In this document: one piece after another, positions 10,639-17,813 of the stretch
Numbering within the stretch: position 1 is the stretch's first letter
How the letters are laid out: every line of letters begins with the position of its first letter
Source of the DNA: Candidatus Dormiibacterota bacterium
GTDB lineage: Bacteria > Chloroflexota > Dormibacteria > Aeolococcales > Aeolococcaceae
Assembly: GCA_003141695.1 (NCBI GenBank)
Contig: PLNE01000098.1
Location: forward strand, 5,287-45,242
Length of the DNA: 39,956 nt
Reading direction: 5' to 3'
Position numbers and translations under genes: made by a program
Notes under the pieces: generated by a model
The model's database searches: none
Seen by the model: only the letters and a program-made list of their open reading frames with translations
What the model was told of the DNA's origin: nothing

Positions 10639-11915
10639 GACGTGACCCTCGGGAGCTGGAGCTGAACCTCGGTGCCGTGGCCGGGCTGGCTGGTGATCGT
10701 CGCTGACCCGCCGTGACGGCGCATCCGTCCGATCACCGACTGGGCGATGCCGCGGCGGTCGGGGGGCACCGCATCGACGTCGAAGCCTGCGCCCTCGTCG
10801 CGGACGTAGGCGGTGATCCCGTCGGCGTCCGCCTCGACATAGATGGAAACCCGCGGCGACCCGGAATGACGGGCGGCGTTGATGGCCGCCTCCTGGCAGG
10901 CGAGGAGCAGGGCGCCGGCATGCTCGGTGACCGGGGCGTCGCCCACCACCACGGTGTCGACGGTCACGTGATGGAGCTCCTCGACCCGCGAGGCCAGGGC
11001 GTCCACCGCCCCGCGCAGGTCCTGCTGTTCGGAGGGGGTGGGACGATGGTCGAGCCAGGCTCTGAGCTCGCGCTCCTGCCGCCGCGCCAGGGCGGCGACG
11101 TCGGCCGGGTCCTCGCTCCGCTGGATCAGGGCGAGGGTGTGCAGCACCGAGTCATGGAGATGGGCGGCGATCTCCGCCCGCTCCTCGGATCGGATGCGCT
11201 GCCGACGCTCCTCGCCGGCGTCATGGGCGAGGCGGAGTATCCAGGGCCCCAGGATCAGACCCAGCCCGACGGCGGTGACCAGCACCGCGAGCAGCGCGGT
11301 GCGGGCGGTGGCCAGAGCGCCGCTGACGACCAGGAAGAGCGTCATGCCGGCGGCGACGAGGAGCCCCCCACCCGCGACCCGCAGGGGGGAGACACGCCCG
11401 CCGAAGACGCTCACCACGGGGTTGCCGGGCAGCCGCTCGCTGATACGGGCCCAGCGGCTCCGGTCGGCCTCGTCGCTACGGGCCCAGATGAGTGCGGAGC
11501 CGGCGGCCCCCACCGCGACCGGCCAGGCCAGGGCGTCGCCGAACCAGAGACCGACGTTGCGGAGGATGAGCATGGCGCCCGCCACGATGCAGGCGACGGC
11601 GGCGATCTGAAGGTTCCGAGGGCGGGTCCGGGTCGGCGCGGCAGGGGTCGTGGCGTCAGGCTCGACGCTCAGTAGCCAGAGCGTCAGGTAGAGGACGATC
11701 CCGACGCCACCCGCCGCCGTGAGCACGGCGAGCCCGAGGCGGACCAGCAGCGGGTCCAGGCCAAGCGCTTCGGCGAGCCCCGCCGCGGTGCCGGTCAGGA
11801 CGCGGTCGCCCCGGCTGCGCACCACGAACCGGAAGCGCCGGGCCTCCGGCTGGTCGGGCCCCTCGCGTGGCGCGTTCGTCCCTCCGGGATCGTGAGTGGC
11901 GGAGGTTGCGCTCAT
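10635..11915 (-). CDS. PspC-domain sensor histidine kinase (DesK/LiaS class)
   Basis: A 426-residue membrane sensor kinase. A PspC domain (FRFVVRSRGDRVLTGTAAGLAEALGLDPLLVRLG..LYLTLWLL) occupies about residues 23-82, followed by several hydrophobic segments to about residue 225. The HisKA_3 dimerisation box is EIAAHLHDSVLHTLALIQ with the phospho-His near residue 253. The HATPase_c domain has the N-box (LLACQEAAINAARHSG) and the G-box YVRDEGAGFDV. The frame is open further upstream, but the ATG at 11915 (MSATSATHDPGG) lies where conserved sequence begins and was chosen. It is coupled to the response regulator gene by a four-base overlap and is divergent from another PspC gene at 12122. Confidence 0.92.
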   Translation of the reverse strand: MSATSATHDPGGTNAPREGPDQPEARRFRFVVRSRGDRVLTGTAAGLAEALGLDPLLVRLGLAVLTAAGGVGIVLYLTLWLLSVEPDATTPAAPTRTRPRNLQIAAVACIVAGAMLILRNVGLWFGDALAWPVAVGAAGSALIWARSDEADRSRWARISERLPGNPVVSVFGGRVSPLRVAGGGLLVAAGMTLFLVVSGALATARTALLAVLVTAVGLGLILGPWILRLAHDAGEERRQRIRSEERAEIAAHLHDSVLHTLALIQRSEDPADVAALARRQERELRAWLDHRPTPSEQQDLRGAVDALASRVEELHHVTVDTVVVGDAPVTEHAGALLLACQEAAINAARHSGSPRVSIYVEADADGITAYVRDEGAGFDVDAVPPDRRGIAQSVIGRMRRHGGSATITSQPGHGTEVQLQLPRVTS

Positions 11916-11933
11916 CGTGTCAAGCGTGACACG
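11916..11933. promoter_or_regulatory. Inverted repeat abutting the kinase start
   Basis: CGTGTCA-AGCG-TGACACG is a perfect inverted repeat with seven-base arms, immediately upstream of the kinase ATG in the divergent region. It could be an autoregulatory operator (for example for the LuxR-type regulator) or an mRNA hairpin at the start codon. Its function is inferred only from position. Confidence 0.45.
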
Positions 11934-12121
11934 CGGCGAGCGGAGGCGATATCGGGTGCTCCCCTGAGAGATGCAGGTCCGGTTCCGGGATACTCCAGGG
12001 ACTCCCCGGATGGTGGTCGCGAGCGACGAGGTCCACGCTGGGCAGGCGACCGAGAGGCTCGGACCGGCGTCAGGACCGCCGCCACCGCCTCCGGATGGTC
12101 GCCAGATCCAGGAGATCGAAG

Positions 12122-13735
12122 ATGGAGAAGACACCCGGCCAGCAGGGCCCCGAGACGTCCGGCTCGCCAGCCGCTGACGAGAACCCGGTCGGCGAGGCCG
12201 CAACTCCGCCGGAGAGCGGGTCGGCCCCCCCGTCGGGCGGGTCGGTACCTCCGTTCGGTGGGACACCACCCCCGCGCCGCCTCTATCGCCTCCGGAACAA
12301 CCGCATGCTCGCGGGCGTTGCCTCCGGCCTGGGTGCCCACTTTGAAATCGACCCCGTCTGGGTTCGGCTGGCGTTCGTCGTGCTCACCTTCTTCGGCGGC
12401 ATCGGGGCGATCCTCTATCTGGCCGGGTGGGTGCTCATGCCGGCCGTTGATTTCGCTCCTCCGATGGGGACGATGCAGCCGCCGGTCCGTCGCCTCTACC
12501 GGCTCCGCAATGACCGGGTCATCGCCGGGGTCGCCTCCGGGCTCGGTGCCCATCTCGACGTGGACCCGATCTGGATCCGGCTGGCCTTTGTCGTGCTCGC
12601 CTTCGCCGGCGGGCTGGGGGTCATCCTCTACTTCGTCGGATGCGTGGCGATGCCCCTCGTCGACAACATCCCCCCTGGTGGGGCTCCGCCTGGCTGGATT
12701 CCCCTCGCTGGAACGGTGCCCTCTCACCGTGGCCGGGGCGGGGGCACCGACCTGCGCATCATCGCCGGTGCCGTCTTCCTCATCGCCGCCGTCTTCGTGC
12801 TGGCCGGCACCTTCGACTTCCACGACGCCGGCCTGATCTGGGGGGCAGCGCTGATCGGCATCGGCCTGCTCTTCCTGATCGGGGACCAGTGGCCCTCGAG
12901 ATACCCGGGGGGAGCCCCCCCCGCTCCGTCCGGCCCCGTGGATCCGGCCGGGTACGCATTCCCGGCGAGCGCAGCCGGGGAGGTGCCCTCCGCGTACCCC
13001 CCTGCGGCGCCCGCGGGGCAGGCGTACACCTCCTCCCACGCGCCCTACACGCCGTACACCACGCAACCGGCGTACGCCGCGCCCGGGTATGCGGCGCCGG
13101 CAGCGTGGTCCGGGAGCGCATACCGATCCGGCGGCCTGCGCCTCGGGTCGGTGGGCCTGGCCGTGGTGATCCTGGCCGTCGGCGTCGCCCTGCTCCTGCA
13201 GAGCGCGGGGGTCATCCACCTCACCGCCGAGATGGGCTTCGGCATCCTCCTCCTGGTGCTCGGCCTCACCCTGGTGATCGGGGCGCGGTTTGGACGCTCC
13301 CCTCTGCTGGTGTGCCTCGGCATCTGCCTCCTCCCCTTCGCGGCGGCTGCGGTGCTCGTCCCGGAGCCGCTCACAGGCGGGGTGGGCCAGATTCGCTACG
13401 CCCCCCAGACCCTCACCGCCGTGCAGCCCGCCTACCACCTCGCTGCGGGACAGATCACCATCGACCTGACCACCCTGGAGCTGGGCGACCAGAACCTCAG
13501 GGTCGCCGCCAGCGATGCGGTGGGGCAACTTGTGGTCGTCGTTCCGCTGGGCACCACCGTCGATGTGACGGCCAAGGTCGGGGCGGGAGAAGTGAATCTG
13601 CTGGGGCGGACCGACTCCGGCGTGCAGTTCACCTCGGTCGCCAACTCGGTGGCGGGGGTGGAGCCCAGCGGGACGCTCACGCTGGCGTTGAGCGTCGGCT
13701 GCGGGCAGATCACGGTCGAGACCGGAGCACAGTGA
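12122..13735 (+). CDS. Double-PspC, LiaF-like membrane protein
   Basis: A 537-residue membrane protein. After a Pro/Ser-rich cytoplasmic start it has two tandem PspC domains, each beginning RRLYRLRN and containing RLAFVVL (about residues 56-115 and 122-180). Then come hydrophobic pairs, a Pro/Tyr/Ala-rich linker (about residues 265-330), two more hydrophobic segments, and a C-terminal beta-rich domain (YHLAAGQITIDLTTLELGDQNLRVAASDAVGQLVVVVP) like the LiaF C-terminal or DUF4097 fold. LiaF-type proteins inhibit their cognate kinase until the envelope is damaged, and the divergent PspC kinase is the natural partner. The ATG at 12122 has an AGGAG site eight bases upstream; the nine codons before it were not included. 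Confidence 0.88.
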   Translation: MEKTPGQQGPETSGSPAADENPVGEAATPPESGSAPPSGGSVPPFGGTPPPRRLYRLRNNRMLAGVASGLGAHFEIDPVWVRLAFVVLTFFGGIGAILYLAGWVLMPAVDFAPPMGTMQPPVRRLYRLRNDRVIAGVASGLGAHLDVDPIWIRLAFVVLAFAGGLGVILYFVGCVAMPLVDNIPPGGAPPGWIPLAGTVPSHRGRGGGTDLRIIAGAVFLIAAVFVLAGTFDFHDAGLIWGAALIGIGLLFLIGDQWPSRYPGGAPPAPSGPVDPAGYAFPASAAGEVPSAYPPAAPAGQAYTSSHAPYTPYTTQPAYAAPGYAAPAAWSGSAYRSGGLRLGSVGLAVVILAVGVALLLQSAGVIHLTAEMGFGILLLVLGLTLVIGARFGRSPLLVCLGICLLPFAAAAVLVPEPLTGGVGQIRYAPQTLTAVQPAYHLAAGQITIDLTTLELGDQNLRVAASDAVGQLVVVVPLGTTVDVTAKVGAGEVNLLGRTDSGVQFTSVANSVAGVEPSGTLTLALSVGCGQITVETGAQ

Positions 13736-14034
13736 TGCGTCGTCGTCGAACCAGCTGGTCGACCCTCGTCTTCGGCCTCATCTTCGCCGGTGCCGGCGTC
13801 CTCCTCCTCACCAACGGGGTGAGCCTCGTGACGCGGCTCGACTGGATTGGTCCAATCTTCCTGATCCTGGTGGCGTTGTGCCTCTTCGCCTCGGCCATCG
13901 GGGATCGGCCCCGTCCCGTGCAGGCTCCTCTCGCAGCGGTCCCGCAGGCACCGTGGGGGGGTGCCCATGAGAGTTCCGGAGCGGGCTCCCCCGAGGCCGG
14001 AACCGAGGCGTCCGGCGAGGCGCCGCCGGTCTGA
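13735..14034 (+). CDS. Small LiaI/LiaF-TM-like membrane protein
   Basis: A 99-residue protein whose ATG overlaps the stop of the LiaF-like gene (TGATG). RRRRTSWSTLVFGLIFAGAGVLLLTNG and WIGPIFLILVALCLFASAIGD form two membrane segments in the arrangement seen in LiaI/LiaF-TM and DUF5668-type modules; the last 40 residues are a Pro/Ala/Gly-rich tail predicted to be cytoplasmic. The coupling to the LiaF-like gene and proximity to the PspC kinase pair suggest a membrane co-factor of the same stress circuit. No catalytic function is indicated. Confidence 0.75.
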   Translation: MRRRRTSWSTLVFGLIFAGAGVLLLTNGVSLVTRLDWIGPIFLILVALCLFASAIGDRPRPVQAPLAAVPQAPWGGAHESSGAGSPEAGTEASGEAPPV

Positions 14035-14073
14035 TCCACTCTCGGGCGGTGGACCCTGCTACGATCCGCCTCG

Positions 14074-14160
14074 ATGTTCGCGATCGCGCCGCGGTTCTAC
14101 TTTTACTTTGAGTACGCCACATCGGCCCCTGGGCCGGTGCGGGTGCTGCTGAGCAAGTAG
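14074..14160 (+). CDS. Phe/Tyr-rich leader peptide of the DAHP synthase gene
   Basis: A 28-residue frame starting ATG at 14074 reads MFAIAPRFYFYFEYATSAP and ends at TAG 14160. Four Phe and three Tyr codons are concentrated in residues 2-14, with FYFYFEY nearly uninterrupted. It lies 85 bases upstream of a gene for the first step of aromatic amino acid synthesis. This is the hallmark of ribosome-mediated attenuation: stalling at Phe/Tyr codons when the charged tRNAs are scarce would change folding of the following RNA. A TACGAT hexamer at 14060-14065 could be a -10 element, which would make the leader transcript nearly leaderless. The role is inferred from composition and position. Confidence 0.75.
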   Translation: MFAIAPRFYFYFEYATSAPGPVRVLLSK

Positions 14161-14168
14161 TCCTGCGC

Positions 14169-14206
14169 CGAGATCCCGGGAGGCCGAGCGGCCGACCCGG
14201 ATCTCG
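14169..14206 (+). promoter_or_regulatory. Predicted attenuator hairpin after the leader peptide
   Basis: Beginning nine bases after the leader stop, CGAGATCCCGGG (14169-14180) pairs with CCCGGATCTCG (14196-14206) with one bulged base, capped by an inner GGCC/GGCC stem (14182-14193). CCGGGCCCGG at 14211-14220 can offer alternative pairing. No T-run follows, so control may work through ribosome access or Rho rather than intrinsic termination. Confidence 0.55.
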
Positions 14207-14245
14207 CGAACCGGGCCCGGTCCTCACACGACACTGGAGGCACCG

Positions 14246-15352
14246 ATGCTCACGGATCTGCTCAAGCCCATCACCTCGTCACCGGCGCGGCGTCGCGTCA
14301 CCATCGGGGGCGTTGTCTTCGGTGGTCCGGCGGTCCCGGTCATCGCCGGGCCCTGCGCGGTCGAGCCGGAGTACGTGACTCACGCGCTGGCCATGCGCGA
14401 TGCCGGCGCCTCGATGCTGCGGGCCAGCATCTTCAAGCCGCGCACCCGTCCGGACGCCTTCCAGGGGATGGGCGAGGAGGGCCTTGCGCTCGTCGAGAAG
14501 GCCAGGACGCTCACCGGCAAGCCGGTGCTCGTCGAGCCGCTCTCGGTCGAGCACGTGGAGATGCTGACCGGCCGGGTCGACGCCTTCATGATCGGTGCGC
14601 GCTCGATGCAGAACACCCCCCTGCTGCGTGCCGCGGGCCGCTCCGGCCTCCCGGTCGTGCTCAAGCGCGGGATGGCCGCCACCTACGACGAATGGCTTGC
14701 CGCCGCTGAGTACGTGCTCGCCGAGGGGAATACCCAGGTCATCCTCTGCGAGCGGGGTATCCGCACCTTCGAGACGGCCACCCGCAACACCCTCGACGTC
14801 TCGGCTGTGCCGGTGTTGCGCGAGCGCACGCCGCTGCCTGTGATCGTCGACCCGAGCCATGCCGCGGGCCGTGCCGACTGGGTCCCCGCGCTGGCGCTGG
14901 CGGCCGTGGCCGCCGGGGCTGACGGCCTCCTGATCGAGTCCCACCCCGTGCCGGCGGAGTCCTGGAGCGACGCGGCCCAGGCCATCACGCCGGAGACCCT
15001 CGAGGCGATCATCGCCGGGGCCGCGGTGCTGGCGCCGATGCTGCGCGGTCACCAGGCGGCCGAGCTCGCCGAGCACCGCCAGATCATCGACTCGCTGGAC
15101 CTCGCCCTGGGAGCCGTGCTCCAGAGTCGCGCCGGGGCGGTCGACGCCGTGCAGCGGGACAAGCGCCGGACCGGTCTGACCGTCCGTGACCGCAGCCGCG
15201 AGCAGGAGGTCATCGCCCACGTCGCCAGCCGGGTGCCGCGTCTCTCCGCCGAGGCCGTCGGACGGGTGATGACCGCGGTCATCGACGGCTGCGTGGAGGC
15301 GAGCGAGCGCTTGGCGGTGAGCGCCGACGAGTCCGGTACGCTCTCCGATTGA
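14246..15352 (+). CDS. aroF: Bifunctional DAHP synthase / chorismate mutase
   Basis: A 368-residue enzyme joining phosphoenolpyruvate and erythrose 4-phosphate to DAHP, the entry step of the shikimate pathway. The N-terminal 260 residues are a type I beta (B. subtilis-like) DAHP synthase: VIAGPCAVE, LRASIFKPRTRPDAFQGMG, VEPLSVEHVEML, IGARSMQNTPLLRAAG, VVLKRGMAATYDEWLAAAEYV, ILCERGIRTFE and VIVDPSHAAGR. The C-terminal 90 residues (HRQIIDSLDLALGAVLQSRAGAVDAV..DRSREQEVIAHVAS) are an AroQ-type chorismate mutase, usually the feedback-sensing module. The ATG has TGGAGG five bases upstream. A leader peptide and hairpin precede it, and its stop overlaps the next gene's start. Confidence 0.93.
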   Translation: MLTDLLKPITSSPARRRVTIGGVVFGGPAVPVIAGPCAVEPEYVTHALAMRDAGASMLRASIFKPRTRPDAFQGMGEEGLALVEKARTLTGKPVLVEPLSVEHVEMLTGRVDAFMIGARSMQNTPLLRAAGRSGLPVVLKRGMAATYDEWLAAAEYVLAEGNTQVILCERGIRTFETATRNTLDVSAVPVLRERTPLPVIVDPSHAAGRADWVPALALAAVAAGADGLLIESHPVPAESWSDAAQAITPETLEAIIAGAAVLAPMLRGHQAAELAEHRQIIDSLDLALGAVLQSRAGAVDAVQRDKRRTGLTVRDRSREQEVIAHVASRVPRLSAEAVGRVMTAVIDGCVEASERLAVSADESGTLSD

Positions 15353-16260
15353 TGGGAGTCACCACGCAGACGGCGGCCATCGTGGTCGAGGAGCTGCGCA
15401 AGTCGTACGGCTCGCTGCATGCCGTGCGCGGGGTCAGCTTCAGCGTGGAACCCGGCGAGGTCTTTGGCCTGCTCGGTCCCAATGGCGCGGGCAAGACGAC
15501 GATCGTCGAGATCCTCGAGGGGTACCGCCATCGTGACTCGGGGAGAGTCGAGGTCCTCGGCGGCGACCCCGCGACCGGTGGCCGCGGCTTCCGCCGGCGG
15601 GTCGGCATGGTCCTGCAGGAGTGCGCCGTCGAGCCCTACCTCACGGTGCGCGAGGTGGTCGACCTCCACCGCGGCTACTATCCGAAGCCGCTCGCGACTG
15701 ACGACGTCATCGAGCTGGTCGGCCTGGAGGAGAAGTCCGGCGTCCGGGTCAAGAAGCTCTCCGGCGGGCAGCAGCGCCGTCTCGATCTCGCCCTCGCGCT
15801 GATCGGAGACCCTGAGCTGCTGTTCCTCGACGAGCCGACGACCGGCTTCGACCCGTCGGCACGGCGCAACGCGTGGGAGATCGTGCGCGGCATGCGCAAG
15901 CTGGGCAAGACCATCCTGCTCACCACCCACTACATGGACGAGGCCCAGAACCTCACCGACCGCGTCTGCGTCGTGAGCGCCGGGGAGGTGGTCCGGATCG
16001 GCACCCCTAGCAGCCTGCGCGCCGAGCGCGCCGAGACGAGGATCCAATTCGTCCGCCCCGACGCTGTCGCCGTGCCCAAGGTGGGCGAGGTCGTCCCCGG
16101 AGGCGAGGACGGGCTGATCGCGATGATCACCGACACGCCGACCAAGGCCCTGCACGAGCTGACCGAATGGGCCGTCGCCCACGGCCTCGAGCTGCAGCGA
16201 TTGGAGGTCAGCCAGCCGTCCCTGGAGGACGTCTACCTGGAGCTGACCGGCGATGAGTGA
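15352..16260 (+). CDS. ABC exporter ATP-binding subunit (first exporter)
   Basis: A 302-residue ATPase of the DrrA/CcmA-like class that drives ABC-2 type exporters. Walker A is GPNGAGKTT near residue 42, the signature LSGGQQRR near residue 136, Walker B LLFLDEPTTGFDP near residue 157 and the H-loop LLTTHYMDEAQ; a DrrA-type C-terminal extension ends with SLEDVYLELTG. The ATG at 15352 uses the last base of the aroF stop, so the two proteins are translationally coupled, which is an uncommon arrangement for a DAHP synthase. The permease follows with an eight-base overlap. The exported substrate is unknown. Confidence 0.92.
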   Translation: MGVTTQTAAIVVEELRKSYGSLHAVRGVSFSVEPGEVFGLLGPNGAGKTTIVEILEGYRHRDSGRVEVLGGDPATGGRGFRRRVGMVLQECAVEPYLTVREVVDLHRGYYPKPLATDDVIELVGLEEKSGVRVKKLSGGQQRRLDLALALIGDPELLFLDEPTTGFDPSARRNAWEIVRGMRKLGKTILLTTHYMDEAQNLTDRVCVVSAGEVVRIGTPSSLRAERAETRIQFVRPDAVAVPKVGEVVPGGEDGLIAMITDTPTKALHELTEWAVAHGLELQRLEVSQPSLEDVYLELTGDE

Positions 16261-17053
16261 CCTGGCCGTCAGCCTCCGTCAGGTGCGCGCCGAGCAGCGG
16301 GGCTTCTGGCGCAACCGGGTCGCGGCCCTCTTCGGCTTCGGTTTCCCGATCATGTTCCTCCTCATCTTCGGCACCATCTTCAAGGGGCAGAGCACCTGCG
16401 TCGACGGCACCTTCAGCGCGCGCGGTCAGTGTGTCGGCGGCGCCGAGGTCCCGTACAACAACTTCTTCGTCCCGGCCATGGCCGCCTGGGGCGTGCTCAC
16501 CACCTGCTTCTCCAACCTGACCATCAGCGTCGTCAACCGCCGCGACAACGGACTCCTCAAGCGGCTGCGCGGGACGCCGCTGCCGTCTGCGGCGTTCGTC
16601 GCCGGCATTCTCGGCTCGGCGCTGATCTCCGCCGTCATCGTGGTGGCACTGACCGCAGTGGTTGGCCATCTCCTCTATCAGGCTCCGTGGCCCGCCCACC
16701 CGCTGCCGGCTCTCGTCACGGTGCTCCTCGCCGGCGTCGTCTTCTGCGTCATCGGGCTGGCCATCACCGCGGTCATCCCCAATGCCGACGCCGCGCCGGC
16801 GGTGGTGAACTTCACCTCCCTCCCCATCCTCTTCATCTCCGGCTTCTTCTTCAACTTCAACAACGCGGTGTTCGGGGACATCGCCAAGGTCTTCCCCATC
16901 TACTGGTTCAAGGAGTCGATGCTCACCGCATTCGGCGCCAAACCGAGCTCGGGCGGCTGGAACGGCGAGGACCTCCTGGTGCTGCTGATCTGGGGGGTGC
17001 TCGGGCTGGCGGTGACGCTGCGCTTCTTCCGCTGGGAGTCGCGGAGGGTCTGA
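16253..17053 (+). CDS. ABC-2 type exporter permease (first exporter)
   Basis: A 266-residue membrane protein with six predicted membrane segments and the ABC-2 pattern: an amphipathic start (LRQVRAEQRGFWRNRVAALFGFGFPIMFLLIFGTIF), an extracellular loop with two Cys, the coupling region NRRDNGLLKRLRGTPLPSAAF, and the late motif FTSLPILFISGFFFNF followed by VFPIYWFKESMLTAF. It overlaps the ATPase gene by eight bases and forms a complete exporter with it. The next gene, a TetR regulator, is convergent and begins its stop 33 bases away. Confidence 0.9.
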   Translation: MSDLAVSLRQVRAEQRGFWRNRVAALFGFGFPIMFLLIFGTIFKGQSTCVDGTFSARGQCVGGAEVPYNNFFVPAMAAWGVLTTCFSNLTISVVNRRDNGLLKRLRGTPLPSAAFVAGILGSALISAVIVVALTAVVGHLLYQAPWPAHPLPALVTVLLAGVVFCVIGLAITAVIPNADAAPAVVNFTSLPILFISGFFFNFNNAVFGDIAKVFPIYWFKESMLTAFGAKPSSGGWNGEDLLVLLIWGVLGLAVTLRFFRWESRRV

Positions 17054-17086
17054 GGTCGTCGCTGCGGCGCCCCTCCGGCGTCTGGC

Positions 17087-17689
17087 TCAGCCCTCGGCCG
17101 TGGACGGCATCAGGCCTCGGAACATCGCCATCTCGGCGCGCTCCCAGGCCGCGTCGGCCTGCTCAGGAGGACCGAGCCAGCCGAGCAGCTCGAGGCTGGT
17201 CAGCCCGTGGACCAGGCTGAAGAAGATGGTGGCCAGGCTGAGCGGATCGCCACTCAGCAGTCCGGCATCGACGCAGCGCCCGAGCGCCTCGACCAGAGAC
17301 CCGAACGTGCCCATCGCCATCACCCGGTCCTCGTCCCCGGGCAGGAACTGGGGGAAGGGCTGGCCGAACATCAGGTCGTACAGGTGCGGGTTGGCCCGGG
17401 CGTTGGCCCGGAAGGCGGCGCCGAGGGCGGTGAGGTCGGCCAGCGGGTCATCAGTACGCTCCAGCGCGGCGATCCGCTCGGCGAAGCGCCGGAAGCCCTC
17501 CCGGAACATCTCCTCGACCAGTCCCCACTTGTCGCCGAAGAGGCTGTAGACGGCGGAGGCGGAGGTGCCCGCCCGCTCGGCGAGGCGGCGGACGGTCAGA
17601 GCGGCTGGTCCCTCCTCCGCCAGCAGACGCCCGCCCTCGTCGAGCAGGCGGAGGCGGAGCTTGTCGTCGTGGGTCCTCGGTCTGGCCAC
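17087..17689 (-). CDS. TetR-family transcriptional repressor
   Basis: A 200-residue TetR/AcrR regulator. The helix-turn-helix is LTVRRLAERAGTSASAVYSLFGDKWGLVEEMFREGF (about residues 26-61). The C-terminal ligand domain contains FRANARANPHLYDLMFG and SLATIFFSLVHGLTSLELLGWLG, a WHG/TetR_C_13-like pattern. Its GTG start at 17689 directly abuts a TTGACA element of the divergent exporter promoter; a TATACT hexamer on the minus strand 12 bases upstream suggests an almost leaderless transcript. A near-perfect 22-base palindrome lies in the same gap, so it very likely represses both itself and the second exporter. Confidence 0.92.
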   Translation of the reverse strand: MARPRTHDDKLRLRLLDEGGRLLAEEGPAALTVRRLAERAGTSASAVYSLFGDKWGLVEEMFREGFRRFAERIAALERTDDPLADLTALGAAFRANARANPHLYDLMFGQPFPQFLPGDEDRVMAMGTFGSLVEALGRCVDAGLLSGDPLSLATIFFSLVHGLTSLELLGWLGPPEQADAAWERAEMAMFRGLMPSTAEG

Positions 17690-17722
17690 TTGACAAGTAT
17701 ATCCCGAACATGGTTTTATAAC
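17690..17722 (+). promoter_or_regulatory. Promoter of the second exporter operon
   Basis: TTGACA at 17690-17695 is a perfect -35 hexamer. Two -10 candidates follow: TTTTAT at 17714-17719 (18-base spacer) and TATAAC at 17717-17722 (21-base spacer). The TetR operator overlaps the downstream edge. Confidence 0.55.
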
Positions 17723-17741
17723 GCTGTTCTAGAGCAGTGTT
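17720..17741. promoter_or_regulatory. TetR operator palindrome
   Basis: A 22-base palindrome centred on TCT|AGA between 17730 and 17731. Nine of eleven pairs match; the core is CTG-T-TCTAGA-G-CAG with mismatches only at two symmetric pairs. It overlaps the -10/start region of the exporter promoter and lies 31 bases from the TetR start codon. Confidence 0.75.
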
Positions 17742-17813
17742 CCGAAACCCCCATTTCCACTTCCCACCCCGCCCCCCGGTGCCGGCGGCCCGCCCAGCAG
17801 GAGGTGATTCCCT

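Noticed and set aside
11912-13528. 538-codon minus-strand frame opposite the LiaF-like gene
   Set aside because: Shadow frame rich in Asp, Glu, Gly and His; the plus strand carries two evident PspC domains.
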